A stretch of DNA of 64,000 nucleotides from JANQOH01 sp965200095 (GCA_965200095.1 OZ241350.1:806001-870000); one strand, 5' to 3'. Numbered from the stretch's first letter, positions 28,472-37,693 are shown. Numbers and translations are program-made. Notes: generated by a model from the letters alone, not told the origin.

Positions 28472-28664
28472 AGCGGTCGCCGGCGTGGTCCGCTACGCCG
28501 TCAATGCTGGCCGCGACACACTCGCCGCGAAGGCCGATGTCATCGCTGTGCGCGCCGACATACGCGCCGACATCGCCGGTCTCGAAGCCCGGATTTATCG
28601 GACACTGTGGATACAGGCCGGGGCCATCGTCGGCGTCGTTGTCGCTGCCGTCAAACTCCTGTAG
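28395..28664 (+). CDS. DUF1640-like small coiled-coil membrane protein (copy 2)
   Basis: This 89-residue paralogue of the protein at 26014-26283 has the same length and plan. It has VDALDATRTLREAGFEDRQAEAVAGVV, then DTLAAKADVIAVRADIRADIAGLEARIYRTLWIQ (coiled coil), and a membrane end AGAIVGVVVAAVKLL. Identity with copy 1 is clear in TLREAGF, DTLA-KADV and AGLEAR-YR-LW-Q. It lies between the DUF262-HNH locus and tRNA-Arg. Its role is unknown; duplication around a restriction-like gene is notable. Confidence 0.7.
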   Translation: MNGTTVDALDATRTLREAGFEDRQAEAVAGVVRYAVNAGRDTLAAKADVIAVRADIRADIAGLEARIYRTLWIQAGAIVGVVVAAVKLL

Positions 28665-28796
28665 CCGCGCTGCCGCACTGCGCCCCGCCCGCAGAAAACC
28701 GCCGCGGACGCGCGCCTCGACAGGTCGGGGAGAAGACCCGGCGGCGGCGGTCAGCGCCCTGTCGGGCCGGCGCCCGCTCGCCGGCGGGAAAGGGGC

Positions 28797-28873
28797 TGGC
28801 GCGCCCTGAAGGATTCGAACCTTCGACCTGCGGATTAGAAGTCCGCCGCTCTATCCGGCTGAGCTAAGGGCGC
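28797..28873 (-). tRNA. tRNA-Arg (anticodon TCT)
   Basis: A 77-nt cloverleaf read on the minus strand. The acceptor stem is GCGCCCT/AGGGCGC with discriminator G and an encoded CCA. The D arm has GCTCAGCCGGATAGAGC, the anticodon stem-loop is GCGGACTTCTAATCCGC giving anticodon TCT, and the T arm is CGAAGGTTCGAATCCTTC. All stems pair. It reads AGA codons, which are rare in this GC-rich genome. Its 3' end faces the accessory patch at lower coordinates. Confidence 0.96.
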
Positions 28874-28877
28874 AGGG

Positions 28878-29171
28878 TCACGACACCCGGTCGTAACGGA
28901 AATTGTCGGCGTATGAGCGCACGACCGGCCGGCGCTCGCGGGGCTCCGCAACCTCGTAATCCATGCCGTTCGCCCGCGCCCAGGCAACCGCAGACTCGCG
29001 GCTGTCGAAGCGCAAACGCACCTGCCGGAGCGTATCCGACGAACCGCTCCACCCCGTCAGCCGGTCGTTCCCGGGCGCCGTCTCCGCCTCCGGCTCCAGC
29101 ACCCAGCGGCGGGTCCGCCCGCGCCCCGATTGCGTCGCCGTCTTCGTCGGACGATAGATCGTGACCTTCAT
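28878..29171 (-). CDS. NDUFS4-like complex I accessory subunit (ETC complex I subunit family)
   Basis: A 97-residue protein matching the family of mitochondrial NADH dehydrogenase Fe-S protein 4. It has KVTIYRPTKTATQSGRGRTRRWVLE at the N terminus, then WSGSSDTLRQVRLRFDSRESAVAWARANG, and near the end RRPVVRSYADNFRYDR, matching the family's P.....Y..NF....... close. In alphaproteobacteria this is an accessory subunit of respiratory complex I on the cytoplasmic arm, encoded away from the nuo operon, often next to a tRNA-Arg as here. Confidence 0.93.
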   Translation of the reverse strand: MKVTIYRPTKTATQSGRGRTRRWVLEPEAETAPGNDRLTGWSGSSDTLRQVRLRFDSRESAVAWARANGMDYEVAEPRERRPVVRSYADNFRYDRVS

Positions 29172-29180
29172 CGGCGTCTC

Positions 29181-29882
29181 TCAAGCACTCCCGGGACGGC
29201 GATGATCGTTACGCGCCGGTTGCGCCGGCGGCAAGCCGGCGGCGTCGCGAACCGGGTGGCCCAGGAGCGTTTCGAGCTCGTCGAGCGCGGTCTCGGGGTC
29301 CACGACCTTGACGGTGCGGATGCCGAGCGCCCGCGCGGGCTTCAGGTTCACCCCGAGATCGTCGAGAAACACCGCCTCCTCGCAGGCTACGCCGAGGCGT
29401 TCGCACGCCAGCGTGTAGAACCGCGGGTCCGGCTTGCGGATGCCGAGCTTGCTCGATTCCAGGACCTCGTCGAAAAGCGCCATGACCTCGGCCACTGCCG
29501 CCGCCCGCTCGTCCGCCGGTCCGGCGCAGCGGATATTGTTGGTCAGGCACGCGGTCCTGTAGCGCGCCGCCACCGAACGCAACGCCGCGACCATCGTCGG
29601 GCGGATCTCCCCCCGGAGCGCCCCCAGCACCGCCAGAGCGTCCACCTCATGCCCCAGCGTCGCCGCCTCCGCCTCGAACAGGCGGCGGAACGTTGCGATG
29701 TCGATCTCGCCGCGTTCGAGGCGCGCCCAGGCGTTGTCGTCGGGCCGGGCGGCGTTGATGCGCCGCAGCAGACCGGCAGGCAGGCCGTTGCGCCGTTCGT
29801 AGGCCGCGAAGGCATCGAAGGGGCTCGACAGGATGACGCCGCCGAAGTCCCACAGCACGGCGCGCACGGGAACCTGCGTCAC
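29181..29882 (-). CDS. HAD-family hydrolase (haloacid dehalogenase-like)
   Basis: A 233-residue hydrolase of HAD subfamily IA. Motif I is LWDFGGVI with the Asp nucleophile; motif II is CLTNN; motif III Lys is in SSKLGIRKPDPRFY; motif IV is AVFLDDLGVNLKPARALGI. The DFGGV variant (second Asp replaced by Gly) is found in many sEH-N-like members, so phosphatase activity should be checked. The GTG start overlaps the stop of the hydratase gene upstream (GTGA), indicating a coupled pair. The substrate is unknown. Confidence 0.88.
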   Translation of the reverse strand: MTQVPVRAVLWDFGGVILSSPFDAFAAYERRNGLPAGLLRRINAARPDDNAWARLERGEIDIATFRRLFEAEAATLGHEVDALAVLGALRGEIRPTMVAALRSVAARYRTACLTNNIRCAGPADERAAAVAEVMALFDEVLESSKLGIRKPDPRFYTLACERLGVACEEAVFLDDLGVNLKPARALGIRTVKVVDPETALDELETLLGHPVRDAAGLPPAQPARNDHRRPGSA

Positions 29883-30700
29883 GCCTGCCGCTCCGGACTG
29901 GCTGCGCGCCGGCGAAGCACCCGGTCGAACGCGAGTTCGACGCTGCCGAGCGGGCCGAAATCCGCCGTAAAGACATCGCCCGCCTGGGGACGCAGAGGAT
30001 CGTCGCAAATGTTGCCCGTGGTCACGAGGCTGCCGGCGGTCAGCGACAGGCCGCGCCGCGCGAGGCCGTTCGCCAGCCACGCCAGCGCGTTCATCGGGTC
30101 GCCGAGCGCGTTCGCGCCGACGCCGCGCGCCGTCGCGACGCCGTTGACGGCGACCTCCAGCGGCGTCGCCGCGCGGTCCACCGCCCGCCAGTCGGCGCAT
30201 TCCTCGCCCGTCACGAAGAAGGCGTGCACGCCGTTGTCGGCAACGGTTTCGCGGATGTCGATCTTCCAGCCGCGCGCGTAACGGCTGTCCACCAGTTCGA
30301 TCGCCGGGAACATTGCCGCTACGGCGTCAGCCACGGCGTCCGCGTCCCACGGCGCGCCGGACGCGGGGAGGTCGCGCCCCATGCGGAACGCGATCTCCGG
30401 TTCGACGATGGGGTTGTGGAAATCGCGCGCCGACAGCCGCGCCGGCGAAGGCGCCGTGGTATGGGCGAACATGCGCCCGAAGAACGGCTCGTCGACGCGC
30501 GAAATCCGCTGCGCCATGGCGCTGGTGCAGCCGATCTTCCAGCCGTTCGCCGGCTTGCCGATGCGCGCCGCCAGAGCGCCCTGAACCGCATACGCCGCCT
30601 CGACATCGCGCGGCGGCTCCGGCAGCGTATCGATCGCCGCTCCGCCGCGGGCAGCCATCAGCACATCGAGATTCGACACCGGCCTCTCCCCGTTTTCCAT
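29879..30700 (-). CDS. 2-keto-4-pentenoate hydratase/fumarylacetoacetase-fold protein
   Basis: A 273-residue protein of the MhpD/DmpE hydratase group within the FAH fold. Family features in order are EAAYAVQGALAARIGKPANGWKIG, the FFGRMF and DFHNPIVEPEIAFRMGRDLP metal-binding region with Glu ligands, AMFPAIELVDSRY, and TAGSLVTTGNICDDPLRPQAGDVFTADFGPLGSVELAF. Such enzymes add water to 2-hydroxypentadienoates in meta-cleavage pathways or act as decarboxylases. The next gene downstream is the HAD hydrolase (overlap); upstream is a dioxygenase-family gene. No complete aromatic pathway is in view. Confidence 0.88.
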   Translation of the reverse strand: MENGERPVSNLDVLMAARGGAAIDTLPEPPRDVEAAYAVQGALAARIGKPANGWKIGCTSAMAQRISRVDEPFFGRMFAHTTAPSPARLSARDFHNPIVEPEIAFRMGRDLPASGAPWDADAVADAVAAMFPAIELVDSRYARGWKIDIRETVADNGVHAFFVTGEECADWRAVDRAATPLEVAVNGVATARGVGANALGDPMNALAWLANGLARRGLSLTAGSLVTTGNICDDPLRPQAGDVFTADFGPLGSVELAFDRVLRRRAASPERQA

Positions 30701-30767
30701 CGAAACCGTTGCCCCGAACGCAACGTCGCGCGCGCGGCGACGGTCGGGTCAAGCGGAACCTCCGTCG

Positions 30768-31763
30768 TCACTCCATTTCGCCCACCGGCGCGCGCGGCGG
30801 CCAGACGAACCGCTCGTGGGGGTCTCCGGTGCGCCCGTAGGCGTTCCATGTCCTGAAGCCGAGGCGCGCGAGGAGCTCCTCCGATGCGTCTTCCAGAACG
30901 GCGGGGTCGGCGCCCAGCGTATAGTTCTCCTGGGTGCGGAACTGCGGCGCGCAATAGGTGGCGAGCAGGCCGAGGCGGGGGCCGTCGGCGCGGTTGGCGC
31001 CCGTGCCGTGCCAGACCCGCCCCTCGAAAACGACGGCGGTTCCGGCGGGCGCTTCAGCGGCGACCGACGGCACGCTGTGCGGCGTCCCGGGCGGCGGTTG
31101 CGCGCCGGTGAGATGGCTGAAGGGCACGATCCGCGTCGCGCCGTTGGCCTCGGTGAAATCGTTGAGGCAGAACATTACGTTGCACGCCGCCGGGGGCGCG
31201 ATGGCGCGCGCTTCGTCGCCGTCGTCGGGGCCGTGGAACTCGCCGCGGCGTATCGCCCCGGGGCGCACCGGCGGCGCCCGGCGCGGCTGCGGCCGCGGCA
31301 TCCACCACTGGTCCGTGTGCAGCCCCATGAGCGTCCCGCCGGGCTTCGCGATGTTCGCCGACAGGGTCGACAACAGATAGTCCGGCCCCAGCACCGCCTC
31401 GACGATGGGAGACGTGCGCGGATGCAGCGCCAGGTCGCGGAAAACGCGCCCCTTGTTGATCAGCATCCAGACCCTCTGGTTGACCCCGCCCGCCTCTTCC
31501 GTGAAGGCGTCTCCGGGCTGCGCGCCATAGTCGCGCTTCGGCGGCTGGGAGGGCCCCTGGTCGGCGAAGGCAATGCCGGCGCGCCGCTCGGCTTCGGCCT
31601 GGGCGACAAGCCGCTCGCGCGCCGCCCGGAGCGTCGCGGCGTCGAGCGCCTCCGCCAGCACGCAATAGCCGAAGCGCGCCATATCGGCTTTCGCCGTTTC
31701 CGGGTCCTTCGTCGGCGTCGCCGCCGGGTCGCCCGGACGCCACGGCGGATGCGCGTCGGTCAT
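30768..31763 (-). CDS. Phytanoyl-CoA dioxygenase (PhyH) family protein
   Basis: A 331-residue Fe(II)/2-oxoglutarate oxygenase of the PhyH family. The metal ligands are visible as the HxD pair in LMGLHTDQWW and the distal His in VVFEGRVWHGTGAN. An Arg in RADGPRLGLLATYCAPQFR is the likely 2-oxoglutarate partner. The N-terminal helix DMARFGYCVLAEALDAATLRAARERL is also typical. The start at MTDAHPPW is chosen because the part upstream overlaps the divergent outer-membrane gene region. The substrate is unknown; distant members hydroxylate amino acids or toxins. Confidence 0.88.
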   Translation of the reverse strand: MTDAHPPWRPGDPAATPTKDPETAKADMARFGYCVLAEALDAATLRAARERLVAQAEAERRAGIAFADQGPSQPPKRDYGAQPGDAFTEEAGGVNQRVWMLINKGRVFRDLALHPRTSPIVEAVLGPDYLLSTLSANIAKPGGTLMGLHTDQWWMPRPQPRRAPPVRPGAIRRGEFHGPDDGDEARAIAPPAACNVMFCLNDFTEANGATRIVPFSHLTGAQPPPGTPHSVPSVAAEAPAGTAVVFEGRVWHGTGANRADGPRLGLLATYCAPQFRTQENYTLGADPAVLEDASEELLARLGFRTWNAYGRTGDPHERFVWPPRAPVGEME

Positions 31764-31864
31764 CGGCGATGCCTCCCGTCGTCGTCTCCGCAAGGCGCCA
31801 TCATAACCGGGTTTTCGCGCCATCGTGTATCGTCGCCGCGAACCCGACATTGCCGGAGACGCCG

Positions 31865-33079
31865 ATGCACGCCTCGTTCTCCCGCGCCGCGCCGCGCATC
31901 GCCGGCGCTCTTCTTGCCGCCGCGGCGGCGCTGTCGCCCGTCGCGCCGCAGGCCGAAGAGGACTCGCCGCCGCGCGTCCGGGCGGGCGCCGAAGCGGGCG
32001 CCTTTCGGCTCGACCTGCCGGGCTACAGCCCCCTTGTCGAGACCGATTCGGCGGAGCGGTCGACCGCCTTCCTCGACCATTACGACGCCTCGCGCCAGGG
32101 CGGCGTCCGCGTCGGTCTGGCCCTCGGCGGCGCGACCGGGCCGGACCCGTCCGACCCGTTCGTGGAGGCGCGCGGCTTCGCGGCGTTGCACCGCTCGACG
32201 CAGACGGCGGAATTCCGGCGCACGAGCGCGTTGTGGGACGCCCTGGAGGCGCGGCAGCTCGGCGTGACGCCGGAGCGGCTGCGGGCGCTGACGGAAGACG
32301 AGAGGAAGGAGATGAGGGACGCCGTGTTCGCCGACGAGGCGCGCAGGAACGCGCTGATCGACGCTGTGCGCGGCAATACGGGCCTCAGATTCGCCGGCTG
32401 GATCGGCGCCGTCGACGGACAGGCGTTGCGTTTCACTCCCAATTTCCTGTGGGGCGACGCGGTGCGCGCGCACAGCCGGAGGAAGACGCGGTTTTACGGC
32501 GTCGACCTGGTCGCCGGCGCGCCCTTCGCCGCCGGAGACCGGCGCCTGTCGCTGTTCGCCGGGCCGAGCGTCCGGGTCCTGTCGCAGCGCGCCGATCTGC
32601 GCGCTTACGAAGTCACCCACCGCGCGCCGGACGACAATTTCATGACGCTGCACGACCGCCTGCGGGGCGTCTATTGGGGCGCGGTCGCCGGCGGGCGCCT
32701 CGATCTCGCGCTCGACGAAGGCTGGGCGGCTTCGGTGGGCGGCGATGTCGCGGTCTACCGCCTGAACGCCGATTACAGCGCGCGCCAGAGGACGCGTCTC
32801 GGCGCGGACCCGCCGATCGACGTAGCGGCGTCGCTGGATTTGCGCGACTCGCGAACCGCCGCAGCGTTCCGTCTTCGCGTCTCCCTGGGCGCCGCCGTCG
32901 CCGATGCGCTGACGCTCGGCCTGGAGGCCGGGGGCGAGGCGCTGTCGCACGCGCCGCGGGTGCGTTACGCGGGCGCCGGCGACCTGTTCGCCAACGGGAC
33001 CCGGCACGCGGGGGCGCGGCTCGCCTATGGCGCGGCGATGGGTCTGTACGCGGCGGCGTCGCTGCGCGCGGCGTTCTGA
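31865..33079 (+). CDS. Predicted outer-membrane beta-barrel protein, unknown
   Basis: A 404-residue exported protein. The chosen ATG gives a signal peptide ending near APQAEED (about residue 31); the longer frame lacks one. The mature part is rich in alternating aromatic/small-residue strands in the second half (LSLFAGPSVRVLSQ, VYWGAVAGGRLDLALDEGW, AASVGGDVAVYRLNADY, AFRLRVSLGAAVADALTLGLEAGG) and ends in the aromatic Phe of LRAAF, as in Bam substrates. Residues about 100-190 are helical and charged, which is unusual for a pure barrel. No specific family is recognised. It diverges from the PhyH-family gene. Confidence 0.65.
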   Translation: MHASFSRAAPRIAGALLAAAAALSPVAPQAEEDSPPRVRAGAEAGAFRLDLPGYSPLVETDSAERSTAFLDHYDASRQGGVRVGLALGGATGPDPSDPFVEARGFAALHRSTQTAEFRRTSALWDALEARQLGVTPERLRALTEDERKEMRDAVFADEARRNALIDAVRGNTGLRFAGWIGAVDGQALRFTPNFLWGDAVRAHSRRKTRFYGVDLVAGAPFAAGDRRLSLFAGPSVRVLSQRADLRAYEVTHRAPDDNFMTLHDRLRGVYWGAVAGGRLDLALDEGWAASVGGDVAVYRLNADYSARQRTRLGADPPIDVAASLDLRDSRTAAAFRLRVSLGAAVADALTLGLEAGGEALSHAPRVRYAGAGDLFANGTRHAGARLAYGAAMGLYAAASLRAAF

Positions 33080-33098
33080 AGCGCCGCGGCGGCGGCGG

Positions 33099-33701
33099 TC
33101 ACTGCGGCGGCGCGGTTTCCCGCCATCCGGGCAGGCCGCCGAGACGCGCGTTCCAGGCCGAAAGCCAGGCGAATTCGGCGAGCGGCAGCCCGCAGGGATC
33201 GGCATAGCCCAGCCACACGCCGACCGCATAGTCGGCAACCGTCGGCGCGCGCCCGGCCAGGAAATCGCGGGTCGCCAGATGGCCGTCGAGGACGCCGGCG
33301 AGGACGCGGAAACCGTCGCGCCCCTTCTCGACGATCGCGTCGTCCGGGTTGTCGGCGTTGAACACGACCTGCCCCAGAATGGCGCCGATGGGCCGCGTCC
33401 AGTGCGCCGCTTCCCAGACGAGCCAGCGCAGGACATCGTAACGTCGCTCGTCGTCCGGCCACAGGTCGCTTCCCGCCTTGTCGGCGATGTAGACCGCGAT
33501 GGCCGCGGATTCCCACAGGACGGTTCCGCCGTCCACAAGCACCGGCGCCTTGCCCATCGGGTTGAGATCGAGGAAGTCGAGAGACCGCTGGGCGCCCGCG
33601 CGCAGATCGACGATCTCGCGGTCGAGCGCAGTCCCGACATGCGCCGCCACCCCGTGCGCCTTGCGGCAATGGGGCGAAACCGGGTTCGTATAGAGCTTCA
33701 T
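33099..33701 (-). CDS. Glutathione S-transferase
   Basis: A 200-residue protein with a thioredoxin-fold N domain (MKLYTNPVSPHCRKAHGVAAHVG, then VDLRAGAQRSLDFLDLNPMGKAPVLVDGGTVLWESAAIAVYIADK). The cis-Pro is in KAPVL and the Glu-Ser in WESAAI binds the glutathione gamma-glutamyl group. The all-alpha C domain includes FLAGRAPTVADYAVGVWLGYA, where the N-capping-type motif of GSTs appears. The active-site residue is probably Ser in NPVSPH. The start ATG lies exactly at the fold's first strand. Confidence 0.93.
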   Translation of the reverse strand: MKLYTNPVSPHCRKAHGVAAHVGTALDREIVDLRAGAQRSLDFLDLNPMGKAPVLVDGGTVLWESAAIAVYIADKAGSDLWPDDERRYDVLRWLVWEAAHWTRPIGAILGQVVFNADNPDDAIVEKGRDGFRVLAGVLDGHLATRDFLAGRAPTVADYAVGVWLGYADPCGLPLAEFAWLSAWNARLGGLPGWRETAPPQ

Positions 33702-33929
33702 GGACGCCTCCCGGAAGCGGCTGCTCACGACGGCGCATCCATACTCCGGGCCCCGCCGGCGCAGCAAGCATCGCCCGGTGCGGGTCGGGGTTCTTTCCGT
33801 CGTCGGGGCAATCGCAGCGCGGCGCCGGCGCGGACATCGCCCGGTTTCGGGGCTGACAGCGCCTTCGCCGCGGCCTATATCGGGGCGCCGGCGACACCGC
33901 CGCTCCGCGCCGGCACGGGACCGCCTGCG

Positions 33930-34214
33930 ATGAACCTGGAACGCAACCTCGCTGCGCGCCGCAAGCGGTTGCGCTTTCGCTGCTGGCGTCGCGGCTCGCG
34001 CGAGGCGGATTTGCTGCTCGGCCCCTTCGCCGATTCGCATGTCCACAGGTTCGACGCCGCACGGCTCGACCGCCTCGAGCGGCTCCTCGCTTGCGACGAC
34101 CCCGACATCTGGGACTGGGCGGTGCGCGGCGCGACTCCGCCCGCCGGGTTCGACACCGATGTGCTGGCGCTGCTGCGCGCCCGTGTCCCGGCGCCGCCGG
34201 AGGAGCGCCGGTGA
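33930..34214 (+). CDS. sdhE: Succinate dehydrogenase FAD-assembly factor SdhE
   Basis: A 94-residue SdhE/SDH5 family protein that helps attach FAD covalently to succinate dehydrogenase. It has the RKRLRFRCWRRGSREADLLLGPFAD start containing the conserved RxxRGxxExD-like segment (here RGSREADLLLG), then LERLLACDDPDIWDW. The family RGxxE motif is conserved as RGSRE. The TGA overlaps the GTG of mfd. The sdhE-mfd neighbourhood recurs in alphaproteobacteria. The 228-bp gap upstream, facing the GST gene, holds the divergent promoter region; no further feature was seen. Confidence 0.92.
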   Translation: MNLERNLAARRKRLRFRCWRRGSREADLLLGPFADSHVHRFDAARLDRLERLLACDDPDIWDWAVRGATPPAGFDTDVLALLRARVPAPPEERR

Positions 34215-37200
34215 GCGGTCTTGCGGCGCTCGTCGACGACCCCGGCGCGCGCGCCGTCGCCGGCGCCCCCGAAGGGCGCGATGCGCTCGCCATAGCCGAG
34301 CTGCGCGCCGCCGCGCCGCAACGCGACCTTGTGTATGTCCTGAGCGACGACGCCCGGCTTGCCCGGACGGCGGCGGCGCTTGCCCTGTTCGCGCCGGCGA
34401 CGCGCCCTGCCGTTCTGCCGGCGTGGGACTGCCTGCCTTACGACCGGGCGTCGCCGCGCGCCGACGTGGCGGCGGCGCGGCTGCGTTGCCTGAGCGCCCT
34501 CGCCGCGCCCGCCGGGGAAGGCGGCGAGACGGGGCGCCTGGTGCTGACCACGGCGAACGCCGCGGTCCAGCGCCTGCCGCCGCGCAGCGCTCTGGCCGGC
34601 GCGAAGACCGTCGTCGCGCCGGGCGCGACGCTGGCGATGGACAGCTTCGCCAAGCGACTCGCCGGCGCCGGCTACCGGCGCGTCGGCGCCGTGCTCGAGG
34701 CCGGCGAATACGCCGTGCGCGGCGGCATCGTCGACCTGTTCCCGGCAGGCGCCGAAGCGCCGGTCCGAATCGATCTGTTCGGCGACGAGATCGAAAGCAT
34801 CCGCGAATTCGACCCGCTGTCGCAGCGCTCCACCGGCGACGGCGCGGCGCTGGAGCTCGTCCCGGCGTCGGAAGTCGGGCTGGACGCCGGGTCGATCGCG
34901 CGGTTCCGCGCCGGCTACCGGGCCCTGTTCGGCGCCGTCGCCGGCGGCGATGCGCTCTACGAGGCGGTGTCCGCGGGCCGCCGCCACCCCGGTATGGAAC
35001 ACTGGCTGCCCCTGTTTTACGACGGCCTCGACAGCCTGTTCGACTACCTGCCCGGCGCCGCGGTGCTGTTCGACCATGGCGCCGACGCCGCCGCGGCGGC
35101 GCGCCGCGACGGGATCGCCGACCATTACCGCGTTCGCCTCGCGGCGCTGGGGGACAAGGCCCCGGGCGACGCCGCGCCCTACAAGCCGGTCCCGCCGGAA
35201 CGCCTGTTTCTCGACGAGGCGGCGTGGGAGGCCGCGCTGGCGCCGCGCGCCGTGCTGCGCTTTACGCCGTTCCGTTCGCCCGGCGCGTTCGACCTCGGGG
35301 CGCGCCGGGCGCGCGACTTCGCGCCCGAACGCAAGGCCGGCGGCAGCGCGCCCTATGCGGCCGCGGCGGCGCATCTGCGCGACGAGGCGGCCGCCGGACG
35401 CCGCGCCGTCCTCGCCTGTTACAGCGCCGGTTCGCGCGCCCGCCTCGCGGGTCTGCTCGCCGACCATGGGCCGGCGCGGGTGACGGAGGTCGACGACTGG
35501 GCCGCGGCGCAAGCGCTGCCGCCGGGCGATGTCGCCGCCGTAGTGCTGGCGCTCGAGCACGGCTTCGTCGGCGACGGTCTGTCGCTGCTCAGCGAACAGG
35601 ACATCCTCGGCGACCGCCTGGCGCGGGCGCCCGCGCGACGCCGCCGGCCGGCGAATTTCCTCACCGAGGCGAGCGCCCTGTCGGAAGGCGATCTGGCGGT
35701 GCATGTCGACCACGGCATCGGCCGTTATGCGGGGCTGGAGACCATCGAGGCGGGGGGCGCCCCGCATGACTGCCTGGTCATCCTCTACGCCGGCGACGAC
35801 AAGCTCTATCTGCCCGTCGAGAACATCGAAATGCTGTCGCGTTACGGCGGCGAGGACGCGACCGCCGCGCTCGACCGCCTGGGCAGCGCCAACTGGCAGG
35901 CGCGCAAGGCGCGCCTCAGGCGCCGCCTGCTCGACATGGCCGAGGCGCTGATCGGAACCGCCGCCGAGCGCGCCACCCGCACCGCCGCCGGACTCGCCGC
36001 CGAGGAAGGACTCTACGACGCCTTCGCCGCGCGCTTCCCGTTTTCCGAGACCGAGGACCAGGCGCGCGCCATCGACGACTGTCTCGCCGACCTCTCCGGC
36101 GCCGCGCCGATGGACCGCCTGGTGTGCGGCGATGTCGGTTACGGCAAGACCGAAGTCGCCCTGCGCGCCGCTTTCGTCGCCGCCCTGTCGGGCAAGCAGA
36201 CCGCTGTCGTGGCGCCGACCACCCTGTTGTGCCGCCAGCACTTCGCGACGTTCCGCGAGCGCTTCCGCGGCCTGCCCGTGCGCGTGGAGCAATTGTCGCG
36301 CCTGGTGACGGGAAAGCGCGCCGGCGCGGTGCGCGCCGGGCTCGCCGACGGGGCGGTCGACATCGTCATCGGAACCCACGCGCTGCTCGGCAAGTCGGTG
36401 CGTTTCGCGGACCTCGGGCTGCTCGTCATCGACGAGGAGCAGCGCTTCGGGGTCGCCCAGAAAGAGCGTCTCAAGGCGCTCAAGGCCGATGTCCACGTCC
36501 TCACCCTCAGCGCCACGCCGATCCCGCGCACCTTGCAGATGGCGCTTTCGGGCGTGCGCAGCCTGAGCCTGATCGCGACGCCGCCCGTCGACCGCCTGGC
36601 GGTGCGGACCTTCGTCCTGCCCTGGGACCCGGCGGTGCTGCGCGAGGCGATCCTGCGCGAGCGCCACCGCGGCGGGCAGACGTTCTGCGTGTGCCCGAGG
36701 ATCGCCGATCTCGAGGAGACGGCGGCGGAAATCCGGCGCATCGTCCCCGACATACGCATCGCCGTCGCGCATGGGCGCATGGCCGCCAAACGCCTCGAGG
36801 ACGCGATGACGGCGTTCTACGACGGGCGCTACGAACTGCTGCTGTCGACGTCCATCGTCGAGTCCGGCCTCGACATGCCGCGGGTCAACACGCTGATTGT
36901 CCACCGCGCGGATCGCTTCGGTCTCGCCCAGCTGCACCAGCTGCGGGGCCGCGTGGGGCGCGGCAAGCAGCGCGCCTACGCCTATTTCACCGTGCCTTCG
37001 GCGCGAATGCTCGAGGGGCGGGCGGAGAAACGCCTCGCCGTCATGCAGGCGCTCGACGCCCTCGGCGCCGGCTTCGCCCTCGCCAGTCACGACCTCGACA
37101 TCCGCGGCGCCGGGAACCTCCTCGGCGAAGAGCAGTCCGGCCATATCCGCGAAGTCGGGATCGAACTCTACCAGCAAATGCTCGAGGACGCGGTCCGCGC

Positions 37201-37693
37201 CGCCCGCGCGCGCGCCGGCGACGGCGCCGAGACCGCGGAAGAGCGATGGTCGCCGCAGATCGCGATCGGGATGCCCGTCATGATCCCCGAGGACTACGTC
37301 GCCGATCTCGGCGTCCGTCTCGGCCTTTACCGCCGCCTTTCCGGGATCGAAACCGACGCCGGGATCGAAGCCTTCGCCGCCGAGCTCGTGGACCGGTTCG
37401 GCGCGCTGCCCGATGCGGCGGAGAACCTGCTGGCGCTGGTGCGCGTCAAGCGGCTGTGCCGCGCGGCGGGAGTGGAGCGCCTCGACGCCGGCCCGAAGGG
37501 CGCGGTGGTGTCCTTCCGCGATTCGCGCTTCGCCGCGCCCGGGAGACTCGTCGCCTTCATCTCGCGCCATGCGGACGCCATGCGGGTGCGCCCCGACGGC
37601 GCCCTCGTGGTCGCGCGCCCCTGGCGGCGGGAGGCCGACCGCCTCGCCGGCGTGACCGATCTCGCCGCTTCTCTCGCGTCGCTGGCGGCCTGA
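34211..37693 (+). CDS. mfd: Transcription-repair coupling factor Mfd
   Basis: DNA translocase that removes RNA polymerase stalled at lesions and recruits UvrA; 1160 residues. Domains in order are the UvrB-homology region (LPAWDCLPYDRASP, GGIVDLFPAGAEAPVRIDLFGDEIESIREFD), the CarD-like RNA polymerase interaction domain (GDLAVHVDHGIGRYAGLETIE), and the RecG-like helicase with Walker A GDVGYGKT (640-647) and DEEQRFG (741-744). TLSATPIPRTLQMALSG follows, then the TRG region and a C-terminal domain with AAELVDRFGALPDAAENLL. The GTG start overlaps the sdhE stop. Confidence 0.97.
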   Translation: MSGLAALVDDPGARAVAGAPEGRDALAIAELRAAAPQRDLVYVLSDDARLARTAAALALFAPATRPAVLPAWDCLPYDRASPRADVAAARLRCLSALAAPAGEGGETGRLVLTTANAAVQRLPPRSALAGAKTVVAPGATLAMDSFAKRLAGAGYRRVGAVLEAGEYAVRGGIVDLFPAGAEAPVRIDLFGDEIESIREFDPLSQRSTGDGAALELVPASEVGLDAGSIARFRAGYRALFGAVAGGDALYEAVSAGRRHPGMEHWLPLFYDGLDSLFDYLPGAAVLFDHGADAAAAARRDGIADHYRVRLAALGDKAPGDAAPYKPVPPERLFLDEAAWEAALAPRAVLRFTPFRSPGAFDLGARRARDFAPERKAGGSAPYAAAAAHLRDEAAAGRRAVLACYSAGSRARLAGLLADHGPARVTEVDDWAAAQALPPGDVAAVVLALEHGFVGDGLSLLSEQDILGDRLARAPARRRRPANFLTEASALSEGDLAVHVDHGIGRYAGLETIEAGGAPHDCLVILYAGDDKLYLPVENIEMLSRYGGEDATAALDRLGSANWQARKARLRRRLLDMAEALIGTAAERATRTAAGLAAEEGLYDAFAARFPFSETEDQARAIDDCLADLSGAAPMDRLVCGDVGYGKTEVALRAAFVAALSGKQTAVVAPTTLLCRQHFATFRERFRGLPVRVEQLSRLVTGKRAGAVRAGLADGAVDIVIGTHALLGKSVRFADLGLLVIDEEQRFGVAQKERLKALKADVHVLTLSATPIPRTLQMALSGVRSLSLIATPPVDRLAVRTFVLPWDPAVLREAILRERHRGGQTFCVCPRIADLEETAAEIRRIVPDIRIAVAHGRMAAKRLEDAMTAFYDGRYELLLSTSIVESGLDMPRVNTLIVHRADRFGLAQLHQLRGRVGRGKQRAYAYFTVPSARMLEGRAEKRLAVMQALDALGAGFALASHDLDIRGAGNLLGEEQSGHIREVGIELYQQMLEDAVRAARARAGDGAETAEERWSPQIAIGMPVMIPEDYVADLGVRLGLYRRLSGIETDAGIEAFAAELVDRFGALPDAAENLLALVRVKRLCRAAGVERLDAGPKGAVVSFRDSRFAAPGRLVAFISRHADAMRVRPDGALVVARPWRREADRLAGVTDLAASLASLAA

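Noticed and set aside
25357..28805. Accessory patch as a tRNA-Arg(TCT)-integrated genomic island
   Set aside because: The patch does lie at the tRNA 3' side, but the only shared sequence found is the 9-mer TGGCGCGCC at 25357 and 28797; no integrase and no convincing att duplication.
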